In this document: positions 1 through 7,234 of the stretch, piece by piece | Position numbering within the stretch: the first letter of the stretch is position 1 | How the letters are laid out: every line of letters starts with the position of its first letter | Assembly: GCA_021793055.1 (NCBI GenBank) | Contig: JAJYTL010000043.1 | Location: 1 to 15,182, forward strand | DNA from: Pseudomonadota bacterium | GTDB taxonomy: Bacteria; Pseudomonadota; Alphaproteobacteria; Ferrovibrionales; Ferrovibrionaceae | Direction of reading: 5' to 3' | Length of the DNA stretch: 15,182 nucleotides | Notes under the pieces: generated by a model | The model's database searches: none | Told to the model about the DNA's origin: nothing | What the model saw: the letters and a program-made list of their open reading frames with translations, nothing else | Program-made: the position numbers and the translations under genes

Positions 1-1
1 C

Positions 2-268
2 GAGTGCTTCGCCGCCGCGGTGAGCTTCGCCCGCGCCGAGGGCATCGTGCCGGCACCGGAATCCTCGCACGCGGTCAAGGCCGCGATCGACGAGGCGCTC
101 GAGGCCAAGCGAGACGGCCGCGGCCGCACCATCCTGTTCAACCTCTCGGGCCACGGCCACTTCGACATGCAGGCCTATACCGACTACTTCGCCGGCAAGC
201 TGCAGGACCTGCCCTACGGCGAGGCCGAGCTGCAACGCGCCTTCGCCGAACTGCCGGCGGTGGGCTGA
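2..268 (+). CDS. trpB: Tryptophan synthase beta chain, TrpB2 type, C-terminal end (5' truncated by window)
   Basis: The frame is open from the left edge and stops with TGA at 266-268, leaving 88 residues of the C-terminus. The segment EGIVPAPESSHAVKAAIDEA followed by ILFNLSGHGHFD is characteristic of the PLP-dependent TrpB2 group (TrpB-like enzymes). In this fold the late SGHG loop and the preceding PAPESSHA segment lie around the PLP and substrate pocket. TrpB condenses indole with serine to tryptophan in the cytoplasm. TrpB2 proteins often occur away from trpA and may act without it. Whether trpA is nearby cannot be seen here. The catalytic lysine region is outside the window. The downstream gene is convergent, so this gene is probably last in its transcript. 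Family call is firm; the TrpB2 subtype is from motif recall. Confidence 0.85.
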   Translation, partial: ECFAAAVSFARAEGIVPAPESSHAVKAAIDEALEAKRDGRGRTILFNLSGHGHFDMQAYTDYFAGKLQDLPYGEAELQRAFAELPAVG

Positions 269-288
269 GCCGTCCGCCCTCAAGGTCT

Positions 289-318
289 GCCGCTTCGCGC
301 GAGATTGCGCGAAGCGGC
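289..318. terminator. 12-bp perfect hairpin between convergent genes
   Basis: A perfect 12-bp inverted repeat (arms 289-300 and 307-318, arm GCCGCTTCGCGC) with a 6-nt loop lies 20 bp after the trpB stop and 77 bp past the convergent MFS stop. It is extremely GC-rich but lacks a T-run on either side. A bidirectional transcription-ending or mRNA-stabilising hairpin is likely; a canonical intrinsic terminator is not shown. The rest of 319-394 holds nothing else I can identify. Confidence 0.5.
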
Positions 319-394
319 GGCCGCAGAAGCCGGGCGAAAGCCCTCCCGGAAAACTCTCGAAGCGAACCGCGCGCGAAGCCTGGCGTCCGTGGGC

Positions 395-1657
395 TTACGC
401 CGGCTCCGCCGCGGCGCCCGCCGTGGCCGCGACGATGGCGGCGGCGATGATATTGGCGCCGACGCTGGCCAGGATCGGCAGCATGTAGCTGTGCGCGACG
501 TCGAAGGCGAAGCCGGCGGCGCTCGGGCCGATCAAGGTGCCGAAGGCGACGCTGGTGTAAAGAATGCCGATGATGCCGCTGACGTTGCGGCCGCCGAAAT
601 AATCCATGACCACGGCGGGCAGGATCGCCACCCAGCCGCCATAGAACACGCCGTAGACGAAGGCGAAGCCGGCGAGCGGCCAGAACCGCGTCGAGAGCGC
701 CCAAACCGCGAGAGCGGCCGCCATGCCGACGAACATCGCCTGCAGGGCGCGCCGGCGGCCCATGCGGTCGGCTAGGCCGCCGAGCAGGAAGCGCCCGGCG
801 GCGCTGCCGGCGCCGATCACGCTCAGAAGCAGGACGGCGGAAAATCGCGGGATGCCGCGGTCCATGGCGTAGGGAACAAGGTGAACGAAGGGCACGAAGA
901 CGCCGAACGAGCAGACCAGGCAGGCGGCATAGAGACCGACGAACGGCCGCGAGCGGATCGCCTCGCGGACCGCGGCCCCGACCGGCGGCAGCGCGTGGCT
1001 GCCCGGCGGTAGCGGATCGCCGTCCGGGCCAAGGCCGCGGCCGCGCGGATCGTTCTCAATCAGCAGCGCGCTGCCGCCGCCGAGCAGCACGACGAGACCA
1101 CCGAGGGCGACATAGGCCTGCCGCCAGCCGAAATGGACGATCAGGAGCGAGGCGAGCGGCGGCATCACCACGGTGCCGACGCCGATGCCGCTGACCGCGA
1201 GGCCGGAGGCGAAGCCGCGGCGGCGGACGAACCAGCGCTGCACGGCGCCCAAGGCCGGGACATAGGAACAGCCGACGCCGAGCCCGACGCCAAGCCCATA
1301 GGCCAGGTACACCTCCGTCAGGGTCCGCGCCATGCCGGCGGCGGCCAGGCCGGCGCCGGTCAGGATCATGCCGGCGACGACCAGACGGCGGGCGCCCAAG
1401 CGGTCGGCGAGCGGACCGCTCACCATGCCGAGGACGAAATAGAGAAAGCCGGCCAGCGAAAAGACCAGCGACACCCGGCCGAGCGAGGCGCCGAAGTCCT
1501 TTTGCAGCGGCGCGACGAAGGAGCTGAACGAATAAGCGCTGCCGAAGCCGACGAAGGTGACGGCGAAGGCGGCCGCGACCACGAACCAGCCATGGAAGAC
1601 GCGGCCGGGCGGCATGAGGCCGGATTGCGGATCGGGAGCGGGCGGCTGTCGGGACAA
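395..1657 (-). CDS. Major facilitator superfamily transporter
   Basis: About 420 residues with the alternating hydrophobic pattern of a 12-helix MFS permease in the inner membrane. An MFS signature loop, GPLADRLGARR, lies between helices 2 and 3, and its repeat GGLADRMGRRRAL lies in the second half. The N-terminal HGWFVVAAAFAVTFVGFGSA resembles monocarboxylate/oxalate-formate type MFS members, so an organic acid substrate is possible but not shown. Start choice: TTG at 1657 is preceded by AAGGA with a 7-nt spacer. ATG at 1615 gives 406 residues but has no visible ribosome site. The same frame stays open far upstream into the opposite gene, which is a GC-content artefact. The gene is divergent from the LysR gene at 1778, which suggests LysR control. 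Family sure, substrate unknown. Confidence 0.88.
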   Translation of the reverse strand: MSRQPPAPDPQSGLMPPGRVFHGWFVVAAAFAVTFVGFGSAYSFSSFVAPLQKDFGASLGRVSLVFSLAGFLYFVLGMVSGPLADRLGARRLVVAGMILTGAGLAAAGMARTLTEVYLAYGLGVGLGVGCSYVPALGAVQRWFVRRRGFASGLAVSGIGVGTVVMPPLASLLIVHFGWRQAYVALGGLVVLLGGGSALLIENDPRGRGLGPDGDPLPPGSHALPPVGAAVREAIRSRPFVGLYAACLVCSFGVFVPFVHLVPYAMDRGIPRFSAVLLLSVIGAGSAAGRFLLGGLADRMGRRRALQAMFVGMAAALAVWALSTRFWPLAGFAFVYGVFYGGWVAILPAVVMDYFGGRNVSGIIGILYTSVAFGTLIGPSAAGFAFDVAHSYMLPILASVGANIIAAAIVAATAGAAAEPA

Positions 1658-1777
1658 GACCTGTTCCTTGTGCGTGAGAGCGACGCCGAGGGGGCGCTTC
1701 GGCCGGCCCCCAGAATCCGATAAGGGACGGGCGCGCACAAACCAGTTATTCTGCCGCTTCCGGATTAGGAAAACTAA
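1658..1777. promoter_or_regulatory. Divergent promoter region between MFS and LysR genes
   Basis: This 120-bp spacer separates divergent starts, the usual place for a LysR regulator to bind. A 6-bp inverted pair, AATCCG near 1713 and CGGATT near 1762, lies about 43 bp apart. AGGA at 1767-1770 serves the LysR start. No convincing T-N11-A operator or -35/-10 pair could be singled out by eye. Confidence 0.4.
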
Positions 1778-2674
1778 ATGATCGATCGCAAGCTGCCGCC
1801 GCTGAACGCGCTCCGGGCCTTCGAGGCGGCGGCGCGGCATCTGTCGGTGAAGAAGGCCGCCGACGAGCTCTGCGTCACGCCGGGCGCGGTGAGCCAAATG
1901 CTCAAGGCGTTGGAGCGCGACCTCGGCGTGATGCTGTTTCGGCGCGCCAACCGCGGCATCTTCCTGACCGCCGTCGGACAGGATTATCTGCCGGCGGTGC
2001 GCAACGCCTTCCGGCAGATCGCCGAGGCGACCCGCCGCATCGCGATCGCGGCCGATACCGGCATCCTGACCGTGAGCACCACGCCGTTCTTCGCCGGCGC
2101 ATGGCTGGTGCCGCGCCTGCAGGCGTTTCATGACGCCAATCCGGACATCGATCTTCAGGTGGTGACGAGCGACGCGCTGACCGACTTCTCGCGCGATGGC
2201 GCCGATGTCGCGATCCGGCATGGTCTCGGCCGCTATCCGGGCTTGGCCAGCGAGCGCGTCGTCGCCGTCGAGATCGTGCCGGTCGCCGCGCCGACGCTGG
2301 TCGCGAAGTTCGGCGCGCCGGCCGACGCCGCGGCGCTCGCCGGCTGGCCGCAGGTGCATGACGCCGAGCGCAAGGGCTGGCACCTCTGGTTCCAGGCGCA
2401 AGGGATCGACGATATCGGCCCGCCGCGCGGCGCCGCCTTCGACGATTCCGGGCTGCTGTTGAAAGCCATCCTGGCGGGCCAGGGAGCGGGCCTGCTGCCG
2501 GCCGCCATGGTCGCCCGCGACATCGCGGAGGGGCGCCTGGTCAAGCTCGCCGAGGTCGGCCTGATCGAGGCCTTCGCCTATTATCTCGTGTATCCGGAAA
2601 TCAATCGCGAGCGGCCCAAGGTCGCCGCCTTCCGCGAATGGATTCTCGCGCAGGATGATGTTAGGCCGGGGTGA
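1778..2674 (+). CDS. LysR-family transcriptional regulator, GcvA-like
   Basis: 298 residues, the usual LysR length. The opening PPLNALRAFEAAARHLSVKKAA is typical of the GcvA-like subgroup. A winged helix-turn-helix lies at about 22-51 (core CVTPGAVSQMLKALERDLG), followed by LFRR. From about residue 90 there is a periplasmic-binding-protein-like effector domain: a TPFFAGAWLVPRL strand, then DVAIRHGLGRYPGL. ATG at 1778 has AGGA 7 nt upstream. GcvA itself controls glycine cleavage, but this subgroup is large and functionally mixed, and no gcv genes are present. Divergent placement from the MFS gene makes that transporter the likeliest target. Effector unknown. Confidence 0.92.
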   Translation: MIDRKLPPLNALRAFEAAARHLSVKKAADELCVTPGAVSQMLKALERDLGVMLFRRANRGIFLTAVGQDYLPAVRNAFRQIAEATRRIAIAADTGILTVSTTPFFAGAWLVPRLQAFHDANPDIDLQVVTSDALTDFSRDGADVAIRHGLGRYPGLASERVVAVEIVPVAAPTLVAKFGAPADAAALAGWPQVHDAERKGWHLWFQAQGIDDIGPPRGAAFDDSGLLLKAILAGQGAGLLPAAMVARDIAEGRLVKLAEVGLIEAFAYYLVYPEINRERPKVAAFREWILAQDDVRPG

Positions 2675-2679
2675 CCCAA

Positions 2680-2723
2680 AAGCCGAAATTATGCCCGTCT
2701 GCGACCGCCGGGTTTTTCGGCTT
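2680..2723. repeat. 9-bp inverted repeat after the LysR gene
   Basis: AAGCCGAAA (2680-2688) is perfectly complementary in reverse to TTTCGGCTT (2715-2723), with a 26-nt loop. It starts 5 nt after the LysR stop and lies about 85 bp before the next start. No T-run follows the stem, so it could be a hairpin at the end of the LysR message or an operator for the downstream methyltransferase. A weak promoter candidate follows: TTGCTC at 2742-2747, 16-bp spacer, TAGCTT. Confidence 0.4.
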
Positions 2724-2807
2724 ATCGAATCGGAAAAATTCTTGCTCGCGCCGCACGACCCTGTAGCTTGAGCGGCGACGATAATGGCGGAAAGTCGGAG
2801 AACGACC

Positions 2808-3821
2808 GTGAGCGAAGACGACGTGTCGCCGGACGAGATATTGAAGCTCGGCACCGCCTTCTGGGCCTCGAAGGTGCTGCTCAGCGCGGTCGAGCTTGGC
2901 CTCTTCACCGCGCTCGCCGCGGGGCCGTTGTCGCGCCAAGACCTGGAGGTGCGGCTTGGCCTGCACCCGCGCGGCGCGCGCGATTTCCTCGACGCGCTGG
3001 TCGCCCTCGGCATGCTCGACCGGCGGGAGGGCCGTTACGCCAACACGCCGGCCACCGGACAATTTCTCGACCGCGGAAAGCCGAGCTATGTCGGCGGCCT
3101 GCTGGAGATGGCGAACACTCGGCTCTATCCCTTTTGGGGGCGGCTCACGACCGCGCTCCAGAGCGGCCTGCCGCAGAACGAGGCGGCGGACGGCAGCGAT
3201 CCCTTTGCCGCGATATATTCGAAGCCCGAACTGCTGCGCCAGTTCCTCGGCGCCATGACCGGGGTCAGCCGGCCGACGGCGCGGCTGATCGCGGCGGCCT
3301 TCCCGTGGTCGGAGGTGACGTCGTTCGTCGACGTCGGTTGCGCCCAGGGCGGCTGCACAGCGGAACTCGCCCTAGCGCACCCGCATCTTAAGGCCATCGG
3401 CTTCGATCTGCCGGCGGTCGGGCCGGTGTTCGAGGAATTCGTCGGCGCGCTCGGGCTCGGCGGACGGGTGCGCTTCGCTGCCGGCGATTTCTTCACCGAC
3501 CCGCTGCCCGCGTCCGACGTCATCGTCATGGGCCATATCCTGCACGATTGGGACCTGGCGCAGAAGCAGGCGCTGGTGCGCAAGGCCCATGCCGCGCTGG
3601 CGCCGGGCGGGCGGCTGCTGGTCTATGACGCGATCATCGACGACGAGCGGCGCGAGAACGTCTTCGGCTTGCTGATGAGCCTGAACATGCTGATCGAGAC
3701 GCCGGGCGGCTTCGACTATACCGGCGCCGAGGCCATGAACTGGATGCGCGAGGCGGGCTTCCGCGCCGCCCGCGTCGAAGCCTTGCCGGACGCCCATTCC
3801 ATGGTCATCGCGACCAAGTAG
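2808..3821 (+). CDS. SAM-dependent O-methyltransferase-like protein (methyltransferase family 2)
   Basis: 337 residues from GTG at 2808. The order is that of the caffeate/acetylserotonin O-methyltransferase family: an N-terminal winged-helix dimerisation domain (about 10-90, with ILKLGTAFWASKVLLSAVEL) and a C-terminal Rossmann SAM domain (about 130-337). SAM motif I is at 173-181 (VDVGCAQGG). It lacks the common DVGGGxG form, having C-A-Q in the loop. Later motifs are intact: GDFF (226-229) and ILHDWD (244-249), where the family's catalytic His is found. GTG 2808 has GGAG with a sensible spacer. An upstream in-frame ATG at 2784 would give 345 residues but has no clear ribosome site. No biosynthetic neighbours identify a substrate. 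Class confident, substrate unknown; the family also contains non-O-methylating members. Confidence 0.88.
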   Translation: MSEDDVSPDEILKLGTAFWASKVLLSAVELGLFTALAAGPLSRQDLEVRLGLHPRGARDFLDALVALGMLDRREGRYANTPATGQFLDRGKPSYVGGLLEMANTRLYPFWGRLTTALQSGLPQNEAADGSDPFAAIYSKPELLRQFLGAMTGVSRPTARLIAAAFPWSEVTSFVDVGCAQGGCTAELALAHPHLKAIGFDLPAVGPVFEEFVGALGLGGRVRFAAGDFFTDPLPASDVIVMGHILHDWDLAQKQALVRKAHAALAPGGRLLVYDAIIDDERRENVFGLLMSLNMLIETPGGFDYTGAEAMNWMREAGFRAARVEALPDAHSMVIATK

Positions 3822-3835
3822 CCGGCGCGGCCGCG

Positions 3836-4531
3836 CTAGAAGACCTCTCCCGCCAAGCCGCGGAGCGTCGCCCGGTCGTTCAGCACGATGCCGCTGCGGC
3901 CGAGGGCGATCGCGCCGCGGTCGCGCAAGACGGCCAAGGTGCGGGAAACATGCACGCGCGAGAGTCCCAAGGCGTCGCCGATATGATTCTGGCGGAGCGG
4001 CAACTCCATATCGTCGTCGTCGCCGCCGGCCAGGCCGCGGTTCTTAAGTCGGCCGTCCAGATCGAGGATCAGATGGACGATCCGCTGCAACGCGGTGCGG
4101 CGGCCGAGAACGGCGACCTGCGCGTCCGCCGCCGCCGCGTCAAGGATCAGCCGCTGCACCAGCCGCTCGCGCAGCGGTGAGCTTTTTATCGCTTCCCGGA
4201 AATCTTCCGCATCGAAGGCGCAGAGCCTCACGTCGCTCAGGGCCTGAACCGAAAAGGTCATGCGGCGAAACAGCCCGCGCAGGGAGATCATGTCGCCGGG
4301 CAACAGAAAGCCGAGAATCTGCCGCCGGCCGTCGGACATCAGCGTGAAGCGGAAGGCCCAGCCTTCATATAGCGTGAACACCCGCGAGGCGCTTTCCCCC
4401 GCGCGCAGGATCAGGCTCGCGGCCGGCGCCGTAACGCGCGCCCGCGCCAAGACCGCGAAGGCCTCCGGATCCTGCTGATGCAAGGCATGGCACTCGGCGG
4501 CATCGCGGACCGGGCACTCGGCGCAATTCAT
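3836..4531 (-). CDS. Crp/Fnr-family regulator with four FNR-like cysteines
   Basis: 231 residues: a cyclic-nucleotide-binding-like beta-roll (about 25-125), a dimer helix (about 126-165) and a C-terminal HTH (about 178-210). The N-terminus has C3-X2-C6-X7-C14, the spacing I associate with alphaproteobacterial FnrN-type proteins. C104 (VRLCAFDAEDF) aligns with the position of the fourth [4Fe-4S] ligand in E. coli FNR. An oxygen- or redox-sensing cluster is therefore likely. The recognition helix reads LSRVHVSRTLAVLR. The E of the FNR/FixK E-x-x-S-R motif is replaced by H194, so its DNA site may differ from TTGAT-N4-ATCAA. The start has a poor ribosome site (GGAG abuts the ATG), but the cysteines support it. 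The gene is convergent with the methyltransferase (14-bp gap) and divergent from the kinase. Confidence 0.9.
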   Translation of the reverse strand: MNCAECPVRDAAECHALHQQDPEAFAVLARARVTAPAASLILRAGESASRVFTLYEGWAFRFTLMSDGRRQILGFLLPGDMISLRGLFRRMTFSVQALSDVRLCAFDAEDFREAIKSSPLRERLVQRLILDAAAADAQVAVLGRRTALQRIVHLILDLDGRLKNRGLAGGDDDDMELPLRQNHIGDALGLSRVHVSRTLAVLRDRGAIALGRSGIVLNDRATLRGLAGEVF

Positions 4532-4617
4532 CTCCGGCGCGGCCCGTCTTCCGGCGTTCCCGGTTTTCCGCCCGCAGCAGACGACGCCACTGCAGTCAAA
4601 AGAAAATGCGACTTAAC

Positions 4618-4634
4618 AAATGATAATATCATTT
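4618..4634. promoter_or_regulatory. 17-bp palindrome AAATGATAATATCATTT
   Basis: Two perfect 7-bp arms, AAATGAT and ATCATTT, flank AAT. The spacing suits binding by a symmetric dimeric regulator. The 7-base arms also faintly recall Fur-type inverted hexamers. It lies 87 bp upstream of the FNR-type gene start and 221 bp upstream of the kinase ATG. Its function is inference. Confidence 0.45.
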
Positions 4635-4655
4635 TATAAGGAGAACGTTGAGATA

Positions 4656-4672
4656 GTTTAATATATGTTTAA
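4656..4672. repeat. Direct repeat GTTTAA with 11-bp period
   Basis: GTTTAA at 4656-4661 recurs at 4667-4672, one helical turn apart. Tandem sites on one DNA face are typical of response-regulator binding. The surrounding AT-richness makes chance occurrence easy. Confidence 0.3.
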
Positions 4673-4854
4673 CTAAATTTGGATTTATTCTTTTAATTCA
4701 GATTCCGACAACCGTCAATTTAGCATGCGCGCGATGTCTTGATGATTTGCGAGAATTTGACGTTCTGGGCTGGCCCACTTGGCGCACGGCGAAAGGGATT
4801 CCGGCGCCGGAGCGCGAGCTGGAAGACGTCACCGCGCGCAGGCGGTTTCGAGAC

Positions 4855-7203
4855 ATGGCCCAGGCAATGACCGAGCGGCATCCGGAGCAGGCGGATCGCG
4901 CCGGCGGCGGCCGGAAGGCGGGTCTGGCGCATGTCCTGAACAGCTTTTTCCCCCGCGGTTCCAGCGCGCTCGCCCATCTGTTGGACGTCGGCCGGCACTC
5001 GCCGGAGTTCGGTCAGCATCGCGCGGCGTTCATTCTCTCGCGCACGCGGCTGATCGCGGTGCTGTTCGCCGCTCTCACGCCGCTCTGGATTCCGCTGGAT
5101 CGGCTGGTGCTTCCGGACGGCGTGTGGCAACCGCTCGCCCTCGGGCGGATCGGCGCGAGCGTGGCTTTCGCCGCGCTCGCACTGTATTGCGAGCGCGCCG
5201 CGACCCTCAAGCAGGCCTATGCGGCCCTGGCTGCGTTGTTTTCCGTTCCGTCGCTGTTTTTTCTGTTCTCGCATTGGGTGTTGCAAGGCGCCGCCCTGGC
5301 CGGGATCGGCGCCGTCATGGCGAGCGGCTATGCCTTTCTGCCGTTCGTTCTCATGGCCGGCCTGGCGATTTTTCCCCTGACGGTGCTGGAGACCGTCGCC
5401 TTCGCGGTGCCGCTGCTGGCGGTGGCCGCGCTCCCGGTGATGGAACAGAAAGATTTCCTGATGCCGGTGTTCAGCGCCGTCGCGGTGCTGTGGCTGCTGC
5501 TTCTGGTGGCCGCCGTCGCCAGCCTGTCGGCGGTGAGCCAACTCGAATTTCTGCGCAACCAGGCGGCCGACCTGGCCGAGATCAAGCGCCGCGAGCAGGC
5601 GCTGCGCGAAAGCGAGGAGCGCTACGCGCTGGCCAACACGCAGTTGCTCGACATCCTCAAGACGATCCCGGAAGGGATCGCGATCTACGATGCCAACGAT
5701 CGCCTCACGCTGTGCAACGATGGGTACCGGGAGATATTTCCGAAGGCGGCGGATTTGATCGTTCCGGGGCTGCGCTTCGACGACTTGGTGCGCGCCAATA
5801 TCGAGCGCGGCGCGTTCAAGATCTCGCCAGCGGAGAAGGCGACCTTCTTCATCGAGCGCGTCGCCCTGCACCGCCACGCCGCCTCGCTGAGCGAGCTGCA
5901 TCTTGCTGACGGCCGCTGGATTCAAGTCCGCAAGAAGCGGACCCGGCAGGGCGATCTGGTCGGCGTTTGGACCGACATCACCGAGATCAAGCGGCGCGAG
6001 GAGGCGCTGCGCGAAAGCGAGGAGCGCTACGCCCTCGCGATGGAAGGCGCCGGCGAAGGATTGTGGCACTGGGATTTGCCGCGCCAAGAAATGTACATGG
6101 CGCCGCGCCTCGCCTCGCTGGCCGGGATTACGAATCAGGATTGGCAGTGCTCCTATCGAGTCTATTCGGATCTCATCCATCCCGAGGACAGACCTTTGCG
6201 GCAGCAGGCCGTCCGCGACTACTTCAAGGGCCGCACACCGTTCTACAGCTGTGAGTACCGGCTCCGCATTACCGACGGCAGCTACCGCTGGATTCTGGAC
6301 CGCGGCCTCGGGCAGCGCGACGCCAGCGGCCGCGTCTACCGCATGGCCGGCTCGATAAACGACATCACCGACCGCAAGAACCACGAAGTCGAACTTCGCC
6401 TGGCCAAGGAACAGGCGGAGATCGCGAACCGCGCCAAGACCGAATTCCTCGCCAACATGAGCCACGAGCTGCGCACGCCGTTGAACGCGGTGATCGGCTT
6501 CTCGGACATTATTCGCCAGGAGTTCATCGGCCCGGTGGGCAAACCGAAATACCGGGACTACGCCGAGGACATCTATCAATCCGGCAACCATCTTCTCGAG
6601 GTGATCAACGACATTCTCGACGTCGCCAAGATCGAGGCCGGAAAGGAGGATCTGGTCGAGGAGGTCGTCGATGTCGACCAATGCGTGCAAGCGGCCCTGC
6701 GGCTCGTCCGCCAACGCGCCGCAGCCAACGGCCTCGTCGTGACCGTCGCCCTTCCCGCGGACCTGCCGCCGATCCGGGCCGATGCGCGCAAGCTCAAGCA
6801 GATGCTGATCAACCTGTTGTCGAACAGCATCAAGTTCACGCAGCCCGGCGGGCGCGTCACCATCAGCGCCGCGCGGGCGCCGGACGGCGGGCTGCAGATC
6901 GCGGTCGCCGACACCGGCATCGGCATCGCGGCGGCCGACCTGCCGAACGCGCTCTCGCCCTTCGGCCAGGTTGACAGCCACCTGAACCGCAAGCATCAGG
7001 GCACGGGTCTCGGCTTGACGCTGGTGCAGGCGCTGGCCAAGCTCCATGGCGCGTCCTTCGACATCGCGAGCGAGAGCGGCAAGGGCACGACGGTGACGCT
7101 CGAGTTTCCCCCAGCCTGCGTCGGCAGCGTCGGCGCGCGAGACCCGGCCAAGCAGCCGGTGCAGGCGGCGGCAGGCGGCGGGGTCGCGCACCCGCACCCG
7201 TGA
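4855..7203 (+). CDS. Membrane-bound PAS-PAS sensor histidine kinase
   Basis: 782 residues from ATG 4855; TTG 4747 would add 36 poorly conserved-looking residues. Order: a cytoplasmic lead; about six hydrophobic helices at about 55-225 (no large periplasmic loop); a short coiled linker; PAS 1 (about 260-375); PAS 2 with PAC (about 385-505, ending in GSINDITDRKN). Then HisKA with phospho-acceptor H537 (FLANMSHELRTPLN) and HATPase_c with N657 (LLSNSIKFT), G1 at DTGIGI (686-691) and G2 at GTGLGL (717-722). All kinase boxes are intact. There is no receiver domain and no response regulator nearby, so its partner lies elsewhere. The last 30 residues are low-complexity. The signal is probably sensed by the membrane or PAS parts; no cofactor motif is evident. 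The 31-bp gap to the next gene suggests co-transcription with it. Confidence 0.93.
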   Translation: MAQAMTERHPEQADRAGGGRKAGLAHVLNSFFPRGSSALAHLLDVGRHSPEFGQHRAAFILSRTRLIAVLFAALTPLWIPLDRLVLPDGVWQPLALGRIGASVAFAALALYCERAATLKQAYAALAALFSVPSLFFLFSHWVLQGAALAGIGAVMASGYAFLPFVLMAGLAIFPLTVLETVAFAVPLLAVAALPVMEQKDFLMPVFSAVAVLWLLLLVAAVASLSAVSQLEFLRNQAADLAEIKRREQALRESEERYALANTQLLDILKTIPEGIAIYDANDRLTLCNDGYREIFPKAADLIVPGLRFDDLVRANIERGAFKISPAEKATFFIERVALHRHAASLSELHLADGRWIQVRKKRTRQGDLVGVWTDITEIKRREEALRESEERYALAMEGAGEGLWHWDLPRQEMYMAPRLASLAGITNQDWQCSYRVYSDLIHPEDRPLRQQAVRDYFKGRTPFYSCEYRLRITDGSYRWILDRGLGQRDASGRVYRMAGSINDITDRKNHEVELRLAKEQAEIANRAKTEFLANMSHELRTPLNAVIGFSDIIRQEFIGPVGKPKYRDYAEDIYQSGNHLLEVINDILDVAKIEAGKEDLVEEVVDVDQCVQAALRLVRQRAAANGLVVTVALPADLPPIRADARKLKQMLINLLSNSIKFTQPGGRVTISAARAPDGGLQIAVADTGIGIAAADLPNALSPFGQVDSHLNRKHQGTGLGLTLVQALAKLHGASFDIASESGKGTTVTLEFPPACVGSVGARDPAKQPVQAAAGGGVAHPHP
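5578..6032 (+). repeat. Near-identical 50-bp direct repeat inside the kinase gene
   Basis: Positions 5578-5627 and 5983-6032 match at 48 of 50 bases. Both encode EIKRRE(Q/E)ALRESEERYA, the helix that leads into each PAS domain. The offset is 405 bp, in frame (135 codons). Codon choice is identical apart from the two changed bases, so the copies look young or homogenised by recombination. Confidence 0.8.
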
Positions 7204-7234
7204 CGCCGTTCGGAGACCGGACGGGGCGACGGCA

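Larger units (their letters stand above)
4601..4740. promoter_or_regulatory. AT-rich divergent control region between the FNR-type and kinase genes
   Basis: The span 4532-4854 holds no gene I can support. Its core is strongly AT-rich: 22 G/C in the 100 bases 4601-4700, against about 65-70% around it. It holds a 17-bp palindrome (4618-4634), an 11-bp-phased direct repeat (4656-4672) and several TATAAT-like stretches on both strands. I read it as the shared promoter and binding region of the two divergent regulatory genes. No single -35/-10 pair stands out. Low GC could also aid nucleoid-protein binding. Confidence 0.55.

Noticed and set aside
1658..3013. The MFS reading frame stays open on the minus strand through the whole LysR gene.
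   Set aside because: The upstream part is low-complexity and has no transporter or other domain, whereas the plus strand encodes a complete LysR protein.
4648..4661. TTGAGATAGTTTAA as an FNR box controlling the FNR-type gene or kinase.
   Set aside because: Only loosely similar to TTGAT-N4-ATCAA, with mismatches in both arms, in a very AT-rich stretch.
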